A stretch of DNA of 5,059 nucleotides, taken from Pseudomonadota bacterium (GTDB taxonomy: Bacteria; Desulfobacterota; Desulfobacteria; Desulfobacterales; Desulfobacteraceae). A program made the translations under genes and the position numbers. Positions 1-4,238 of this stretch are shown piece after piece. The stretch spans positions 1 through 5,059 of the forward strand of contig JAHIVS010000620.1 of the NCBI GenBank assembly GCA_018816605.1, in the 5' to 3' direction. A model generated the notes under the pieces. That model was not told the DNA's origin. It searched no databases and saw only the letters and a program-made list of their open reading frames with translations. Positions within the stretch are counted from its first letter, which is position 1. Each line of letters starts with the position of its first letter.

Positions 1-50
1 AATCAGGGAGATGGAGCCCAAAGGGTTGTTCCTCCGGTGAATTAATCTCC

Positions 51-120
51 AGCCAAACAAAAAAATCCCCCGAATTGCCTTTGGACGGATGTATAAAAAA
101 ATAGGCGGTGGATTTGGGCT
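51..120 (+). other. Imperfect long-range stem in leader
   Basis: Bases 63-72 (AAATCCCCCG) pair with 106-115 (CGGTGGATTT) at 9 of 10 positions, with one C/T mismatch. The outer AGCC (51-54) pairs with GGCT (117-120), leaving an 8-base A-rich bulge on the 5' side. The apical loop is about 33 bases and A-rich. It could be a terminator remnant of an upstream gene or a structured 5' leader. No T-tract follows and it matches no RNA family I can name. It may be chance in a low-complexity region. Confidence 0.25.
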
Positions 121-150
121 GTGTTATTCTCTTGTATTTTCTGGAGTTTT

Positions 151-160
151 GTATTAATAC
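151..160. promoter_or_regulatory. 10-bp perfect palindrome, possible operator
   Basis: GTATTAATAC is identical to its reverse complement. It lies 52 bases before the cytochrome ATG and overlaps the best, though weak, -10-like sequence in the leader. That is where a repressor or redox regulator could act. The symmetry does not extend outward (T on both flanks), and a short AT-rich palindrome can occur by chance. Confidence 0.22.
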
Positions 161-202
161 TGAAAGTTTTTAGATGCTAATTGTTTTTGAACCAACACAC
201 CT

Positions 203-207
203 GGGAG
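203..207 (+). promoter_or_regulatory. Ribosome binding site of the cytochrome gene
   Basis: GGGAG lies 5 bases before the ATG at 213, within a purine-rich GGGAGAAAGG. It decides the start. An in-frame ATG at 174 would add 13 residues in front of the signal peptide, and there is no Shine-Dalgarno sequence in front of it. Confidence 0.75.
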
Positions 208-212
208 AAAGG

Positions 213-671
213 ATGAACAAAATTTTTTATATCTGTTGCGCGGTCGTCATGGGTCTGACATATGTGAGCGGATTGTCGGCAGAAGAAAAGATCTATGTGG
301 GGTCAGAAGTGTGCAAAGAGTGTCATGAACAGCAATACAATAATTTTATGGAATCTGCAAAAAAAGCCCGTTCTTTTGACAGCATAAAAAAAATGGAGAA
401 AAAACTGTCGCCCGAAGAGTACCAGGCCTGCTTTGAATGCCATACAACCGGTTACAGAAAAAAAAGCGGATTTGTTTCAGAGGAGAAAACACCGGAATTA
501 AAGAACCCAGGCTGCGAGGTTTGTCACGGGCCGGGCAGTCTCCATGCCGCGTCTGGAGATCCCGGTGAGATTGTCCGTAAAGTTACCATGGAAAACTGCA
601 ATACCTGCCACAGCAAGGACAGGATTGAGGCCTTTGATTTTAAACCGCTCTTATTCGGTGGTGCCCATTGA
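213..671 (+). CDS. Periplasmic tetraheme cytochrome c (cytochrome c554-like)
   Basis: A 152-residue secreted multiheme cytochrome, probably a periplasmic electron carrier or heme-based sensor partner. Residues 1-23 form a Sec signal peptide (MNK, a hydrophobic core, then GLSA with likely cleavage before EEK). Four CxxCH heme c sites follow: CKECH 34-38, CFECH 73-77, CEVCH 101-105 and CNTCH 129-133. The layout, with YVGSEVCKECH at the start and CEVCHGPGSLH in the middle, is that of the cytochrome c554 family domain. The mature protein has only two histidines outside the heme motifs, H111 and the C-terminal H152. Not all four hemes can therefore be bis-His. Arg53 sits about where family members commonly carry a ligand His. 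The gene ends 18 bases before the chemoreceptor start, so the two are probably co-transcribed. The family is secure; the electron partner is unknown. Confidence 0.9.
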   Translation: MNKIFYICCAVVMGLTYVSGLSAEEKIYVGSEVCKECHEQQYNNFMESAKKARSFDSIKKMEKKLSPEEYQACFECHTTGYRKKSGFVSEEKTPELKNPGCEVCHGPGSLHAASGDPGEIVRKVTMENCNTCHSKDRIEAFDFKPLLFGGAH

Positions 672-689
672 TTCTTTTGGAGAAAATGC

Positions 690-2369
690 ATGTTCAAAAA
701 ATTATTTAATTATATCAACAGCCGGTTGTGGATCCGGATACTGATCCCGCTTTCCCTCAGCGTTATTTTGGTGATGCTCTTAACCCTGTGGTACAATATT
801 TCCTTTCAAAACAGGCTGGGAACCGGCCAGCTGATCAACCAGAACAAGATTATGGTTCGAGCCGTTGAGGGCGGCATGTTTGATGCCCTTGCCATTGGGG
901 ACAATGATACGGTCAGAAATCAGTTTAAGCGGCTCAACGAGAAAATTACAGGATTCAAGGTCTTTGTCTATGATTTTAACGGGATTGTCTCTTTCAGTTC
1001 AGATATCGATTCCGTGGGAAAATCCGTCAAGAATTATATAGGGGAAGATGCTTCCCGGGAACTTGATGGTATGCTGAAAACCGGTGAGGCCTCGGACGTT
1101 TCTTTCCGGGTGATCCTGGACACGGAGCCGTTTACCATGAAAAATGATCCCATTCTGAACGAATCCAGGTGTTTCCATTGCCATGGTCAGAAGGCAAAGG
1201 TGTTGGGGGGGATTTCGGTCTTCTCTTCCGTGGCATCCATGGAAGCCAGCATTAAAAAGGGGAGAAATACCAGTATTGGTATCGGGGCCGCAGGGCTTTG
1301 CGCCATTATTTTTTTGGCGTGGATGTTCTTTCATTTCCTGGTAAACAAAAAGGTGATGCTGGTCATGGATGCAACCTCCAGGATGCGGGAAAAGGATTTT
1401 ACCCATGAATATACCATCAAAAAGGGAGATGAAATCAATCATATCCTTTCAAGGATCAATGTGGTCACCCAGGAACTTCGGCAGACCATCGTGCATGTAG
1501 TGGATAACTCCGGTACTATTTTTTCTTCTGCAACCCACCTGAGCCAGATTGCGGACAATTTGAACAACTCCAGCCAGGAAGCCTCTGAAATGAGCCGCAG
1601 CGTATCTGCGGCAGCCGAAGAAATGAGCGTGGGCAACCGGTCCATTGCCGCTGCCATGGAAGAGGCCACCCAATCCTTGAACGCCATTGCCGCTGCCGTG
1701 GAGGAAATGAGTGCCACTGTCAGCGAAATTGCAAAGGGCTCGGCCGAGTCAAAACAGATAATAGCCCAGGTGGTGGGGGCCTTTGAAAGCATCGTTTCAG
1801 CGGTGGAAGAGCTGGGGTCCAGAGCCGATGACGTGGATCAGGTAACCGATGAGATTCGGTCTATTTCAGAGCAGGTCTCCATGCTGGCCCTTAATGCAAA
1901 AATTGAAGCAGCCCGGGCAGGGGAGGCTGGTAAAGGGTTTGCCGTGGTGGCCCATGAAATTACAGATCTTGCCACTGAAACCAACCAGTCCACCATTGAA
2001 GCCGATAAAAAACTTGTCTGGATCAAGAACACTACCAAAGATTTGATAGAACGCGTGAAGGGTCTTGCCGGTCTTGTCAGAAATTCCGATGATGCCATAT
2101 CCAGCATTGCAGCTGCAGTGGAAGAGCAAAATGCCACCACCCTGGAAATTGCAAAAAATATCAACGAGGTCACGGGGAAAATTTCCCTGGTCAACGATAG
2201 TGTAAACCAGGGTGCCCAGGTGGCCTCTGAGATTGCCCAGGATATCACCAGGGTGCAGGATGTGACTGTCCAGGTTCAGGAGAGCAGCACCCGCCTCAAC
2301 GAGAGTGCATCGGCATTGAGCAAGATGTCGGAAACCTTTTTGGCCCTGGTCAAGCAGTTCAAGGTGTAA
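690..2369 (+). CDS. Methyl-accepting chemotaxis protein with periplasmic c-type heme site
   Basis: A 559-residue inner-membrane chemoreceptor that would signal to CheA/CheW. The start follows GGAG (679-682) by 7 bases. Order: TM1 about 15-34; periplasmic sensor about 35-196; TM2 about 197-218; HAMP-like linker about 219-270; then a long cytoplasmic coiled coil. The sensor has a Cache/PAS-like stretch (VFVYDFNGIVSFSSD, 91-105) and a single CFHCH at 161-165, the covalent heme c signature, followed by HGQKAKVLGG. The signalling tip is SISEQVSMLALNAKIEAARA (391-410) followed by GEAGKGFAVVAHE. Glu-Glu methylation-type motifs fall at 310/311, 324/325 and 338/339, exactly 14 apart, and at 478/479 on the return helix. 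About 20 heptads on each side of the tip suggest a 40H-type receptor. There is no C-terminal NWETF-type tether. It resembles DcrA-type heme receptors in concept. A redox or gas signal is inferred; the actual ligand is unknown. Confidence 0.93.
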   Translation: MFKKLFNYINSRLWIRILIPLSLSVILVMLLTLWYNISFQNRLGTGQLINQNKIMVRAVEGGMFDALAIGDNDTVRNQFKRLNEKITGFKVFVYDFNGIVSFSSDIDSVGKSVKNYIGEDASRELDGMLKTGEASDVSFRVILDTEPFTMKNDPILNESRCFHCHGQKAKVLGGISVFSSVASMEASIKKGRNTSIGIGAAGLCAIIFLAWMFFHFLVNKKVMLVMDATSRMREKDFTHEYTIKKGDEINHILSRINVVTQELRQTIVHVVDNSGTIFSSATHLSQIADNLNNSSQEASEMSRSVSAAAEEMSVGNRSIAAAMEEATQSLNAIAAAVEEMSATVSEIAKGSAESKQIIAQVVGAFESIVSAVEELGSRADDVDQVTDEIRSISEQVSMLALNAKIEAARAGEAGKGFAVVAHEITDLATETNQSTIEADKKLVWIKNTTKDLIERVKGLAGLVRNSDDAISSIAAAVEEQNATTLEIAKNINEVTGKISLVNDSVNQGAQVASEIAQDITRVQDVTVQVQESSTRLNESASALSKMSETFLALVKQFKV

Positions 2370-2401
2370 GAAATCCGGATAAAAAGTTCCAAAATCAAAC
2401 C

Positions 2402-2445
2402 CGGCTGACCGCAGAGTTTCAGGATCAATACTCTGCGATCAGCTG
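2402..2445. repeat. 16-bp inverted repeat downstream of the chemoreceptor
   Basis: Arms 2402-2417 and 2430-2445 pair over 16 positions, with one C/A mismatch (2409/2438), one G-T pair (2403/2444) and a 12-base loop. The inner CGCAGAGT/ACTCTGCG is perfect. It begins 33 bases after the chemoreceptor stop, so an mRNA 3'-end hairpin or terminator is one reading. No T-tract follows on the plus strand. On the minus strand a T-rich stretch does follow the stem, but no minus-strand gene is present here. The dyad is also centred about 100 bases before the transcription start predicted from the sigma-54 candidate. That would suit an activator site. Confidence 0.75.
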
Positions 2446-2500
2446 CCCCCTGTCCGCATCCCATAAAACATGGACACGCTTTAAGGCCATTTGAAATCGG

Positions 2501-2516
2501 CGGTATGGTTTTTGCA
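2501..2516 (+). promoter_or_regulatory. Candidate sigma-54 (RpoN) promoter
   Basis: CGGTATGGTTTTTGCA matches the sigma-54 pattern TGGCACG-N4-TTGCA. The invariant -24 GG (2502-2503) and -12 GC (2514-2515) are 10 bases apart, and the G after the -24 block and the TTGCA block are present. Departures are C for T before GG, and T for C at two places. Transcription would begin near 2527, giving a 5' UTR of about 60 bases before the ATG at 2586. It also argues against the longer reading frame from ATG 2505, which would start inside the promoter. Sigma-54 control is common for flagellar genes. Confidence 0.42.
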
Positions 2517-2576
2517 TTTATATCCATGCGATGCCGCATTTTGCGGGTCTTTTGGCAGATTATCTTATATGGGAAA

Positions 2577-2581
2577 GGGAG
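2577..2581 (+). promoter_or_regulatory. Ribosome binding site of the transglycosylase
   Basis: GGGAG lies 4 bases before ATG 2586, in a purine-rich GGGAAAGGGAG. It favours this start over ATG 2505, which has no comparable sequence upstream. The 27 residues between the two are rich in Arg and aromatics and do not look like a normal signal peptide. Confidence 0.7.
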
Positions 2582-2585
2582 TATC

Positions 2586-3425
2586 ATGGGGCTTAATTTT
2601 GACAATCCTATGGGCAATTCCAGGCTGTACCCGGTCTCAAGGGACCCCCTTGAAACGGGAAACACACTCAAAAAAGCCGGGGGCAGATCCGCCTCCTTCC
2701 AGGCGTTTCTCAACAAAATTTCAGATGAACCCCAATTGCCCGGGACAATGCCGGATCAGGCACAGGAGGCCGGGGACATCCAGAAAGCGTTGGCATTGTC
2801 CCAGATCATAAAACTTCAGATGAATGAGAGCTTATTGCGAATTCTCTCGGACACCGAAGGGGAAAATCCCACTGAAAGCACGGTAACCCATGGCTCTTTG
2901 GCAGATAGGCTTGGGGATTTATTTTCCAGGGGAGGGGACCCGTTTTTGTCAAAAGTTCGACAGGCCCCGTCAGAAAGTGAGCTGTCTTTGAGTCATGTGC
3001 CGGACCAGAGGGTTGAAAAGACAGAAGACCCCCATACCAATAGTTTTGCTGGCAATGAAATCGAAGATATCATCCGAAAAGCTGCAAAGGCCTATGGTGT
3101 GGATTCCGGGCTCATCAGGGACGTGATCCAGGCGGAAAGCAGCTTCAATCCGGATGCGGTCTCGTCCAAAGGGGCCATGGGGCTGATGCAGCTCATGCCC
3201 GATACCGCTAAGGAGTTGGGAGTAACCGATCCCATGAATCCTTTGGAAAATGTCATGGGCGGGACCCGCTATCTGAAAAAACTTCTGGACCGGTATGACC
3301 AAAATGTGCCCCTTGCACTGGCAGCCTATAACTGGGGCATGGGGAACCTGGACGCACACCGGAGAAGAATGCCGGCTGAAACAAAAAACTATGTCGCCAA
3401 AATCACGGGCATTGCCATTTCATGA
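2586..3425 (+). CDS. Lytic transglycosylase, SLT domain, no evident signal peptide
   Basis: A 279-residue protein predicted to cleave the MurNAc-GlcNAc bond of peptidoglycan and form 1,6-anhydroMurNAc. The N-terminal ~155 residues are polar, low in recognisable domains and probably partly disordered (SFQAFLNKI at 37-45, a helical stretch about 64-88). The C-terminal ~120 residues are a Slt70-type catalytic domain: AESSFNP (183-189) with the catalytic Glu at 184, GAMGLMQLMPDTAKELGV (196-213), NVMGGTRYL (222-230) and AAYNWGMGN (246-254). The chosen start gives no Sec signal or lipobox. Export could use the flagellar type III route, as for some flagellar muramidases. That fits the sigma-54-like promoter and the chemoreceptor upstream but is not proven. 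It is single-gene in layout and converges with the sirtuin gene, the stop codons overlapping within TCATGA. The enzyme family is secure; the cellular role is open. Confidence 0.9.
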   Translation: MGLNFDNPMGNSRLYPVSRDPLETGNTLKKAGGRSASFQAFLNKISDEPQLPGTMPDQAQEAGDIQKALALSQIIKLQMNESLLRILSDTEGENPTESTVTHGSLADRLGDLFSRGGDPFLSKVRQAPSESELSLSHVPDQRVEKTEDPHTNSFAGNEIEDIIRKAAKAYGVDSGLIRDVIQAESSFNPDAVSSKGAMGLMQLMPDTAKELGVTDPMNPLENVMGGTRYLKKLLDRYDQNVPLALAAYNWGMGNLDAHRRRMPAETKNYVAKITGIAIS

Positions 3426-4238
3426 AAATTTGGAATTTGATCGAATATGGCTTTTTTCAACGCCGTCTGCAATGCTTTCCAGGATTTTTCCGGCCTTGTC
3501 CCGTATCAGGACATGGCAGAGTGAATCCCAGGGCGTTTCGGACAGGTTGATAATGACCAGAAAGGCGCCGGCATTCCTTGCAAATTCGGGCATGCGTGCA
3601 GCCGGTTGAACCAGAAGGGTGGATCCCACCACTATAAAAAGATCGCTTTGGGCAGACAGCATGGCAGCCCTTCTTGTCTCTTGTTCAGGCATGGCCTGGC
3701 CAAAGGAAATGGTGTCTGGCTTGTAATATCCGCCGCAGGCACATTCAGGTGCCTTTTTACCGGCAGCGATCATGGCCATTGCCGTTTCCCAGGAGATAAG
3801 CGCTTTGCAGTCCATACACCTTACACGGCGGGTGTTGCCGTGTAGTTCGATGATTTTTTCCGAAGGGATCCCCGATTCCTGGTGGAGTCCGTCGATGTTC
3901 TGGGTGATCACGGCCGTCAGGCACCCCAGTTCATGGAGGCGTGCAATGCTGGTGTGGCCGGTATTGGGTTTGGCGTTCCGAAGGCCTTTTTCCATATCCA
4001 GGCGCTGGCCCCAATAGCGGATACGGGCCTGTTCATCGGTCATGAATTCATCAAAATACACAGGGGTAAATTTGTCCCAGATCCCTCCCTGGCTTCGATA
4101 GTCCGGAATTCCGCTTTCCGTTGAAATCCCGGCACCCGTGAAGAAAACCACTTTTTTTGCCGTTAATATCTTTTGAACAATCAGCCCAATTCTGTCAAGG
4201 GGTGTTTTCTTTACTCTTCCGTCTTTTTTTTCTGCCAT
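3420..4238 (-). CDS. Sir2-family NAD-dependent protein deacylase (sirtuin)
   Basis: A 272-residue cytoplasmic enzyme expected to remove acetyl or other acyl groups from lysines using NAD+, yielding nicotinamide and O-acyl-ADP-ribose. All family landmarks are present: GAGISTESGIPDYRS (35-49), TQNIDGLH (112-119), catalytic His133 in ELHGN, four zinc ligands C141, C144, C166 and C168, and GSTLLVQPA (205-213), then INLSETPWD (230-238). The zinc knuckle is C-x2-C ... C-x-C. The Tyr-x2-Arg pair that marks desuccinylase-type CobB/SIRT5 enzymes is not seen; Tyr75 is followed by Arg79. The RYWGQR stretch is reminiscent of SIRT4-type (class II) enzymes, so its acyl preference is uncertain. The start is backed by AAAAGGA 7 bases upstream and lies 28 bases inside the end of murJ, implying translational coupling. 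Length is normal for a bacterial sirtuin. Confidence 0.93.
   Translation of the reverse strand: MAEKKDGRVKKTPLDRIGLIVQKILTAKKVVFFTGAGISTESGIPDYRSQGGIWDKFTPVYFDEFMTDEQARIRYWGQRLDMEKGLRNAKPNTGHTSIARLHELGCLTAVITQNIDGLHQESGIPSEKIIELHGNTRRVRCMDCKALISWETAMAMIAAGKKAPECACGGYYKPDTISFGQAMPEQETRRAAMLSAQSDLFIVVGSTLLVQPAARMPEFARNAGAFLVIINLSETPWDSLCHVLIRDKAGKILESIADGVEKSHIRSNSKFS

Larger units (their letters stand above)
1..212. other. Leader region upstream of the cytochrome gene
   Basis: No gene can be supported here. The first 40-45 bases could be the 3' tail of an upstream plus-strand gene: two frames end in stops at 38-40 and 43-45, and nothing decides between them. There is no ATG on the minus strand, so a divergent gene is unlikely. 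The rest is AT-rich and probably holds the promoter and 5' UTR of the cytochrome-chemoreceptor unit. No convincing -35/-10 pair stands out: TTGTAT at 132-137 and ATTAAT at 153-158, preceded by an extended-type TG, have a 15-base spacer and only partial matches. An imperfect stem (51-120) and a palindrome (151-160) are listed separately. Confidence 0.5.
2370..2585. other. Intergenic region between chemoreceptor and transglycosylase
   Basis: This 216-base gap has no supportable gene; reading frames crossing it on either strand lack ribosome binding sites and family features. It holds the inverted repeat at 2402-2445, a weak alternative hairpin near 2451-2476 (TGTCC/GGACA), and the sigma-54-like promoter at 2501-2516. 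The promoter separates the transglycosylase from the cytochrome-chemoreceptor unit. Confidence 0.6.

Noticed and set aside
8..55. Possible cyclic di-GMP (GEMM) riboswitch, suggested by CCTCCGG near the cytochrome gene
   Set aside because: Only a short piece looks similar; the conserved paired elements and tetraloop receptor are absent, and the window starts too close.
174..212. Longer cytochrome start at ATG 174
   Set aside because: It would put 13 extra residues before a clear signal peptide, and the GGGAG ribosome site points to ATG 213.
999..1442. Minus-strand open frame opposite the chemoreceptor
   Set aside because: It lies wholly within the well-supported receptor gene, has Cys/His/Pro-rich shadow composition and no family motif. 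The other antisense frames at 1439-1792 and 1838-2248 fail the same way; their Ala/Ser-rich sequence mirrors the coiled coil.
2276..2716. Minus-strand frame of 146 residues covering the intergenic gap
   Set aside because: It overlaps the receptor 3' end and the transglycosylase 5' end, has no recognisable domain, and the gap is better explained by the inverted repeat and promoter.
2491..2811. Plus-strand frame of 106 residues from ATG 2491
   Set aside because: It is out of frame with the transglycosylase, has shadow-like Pro/Arg-rich composition and no ribosome binding site.
3426..3470. T-run GGCTTTTTT as intrinsic terminator of the transglycosylase
   Set aside because: No GC-rich stem precedes it and it lies inside sirtuin coding sequence.
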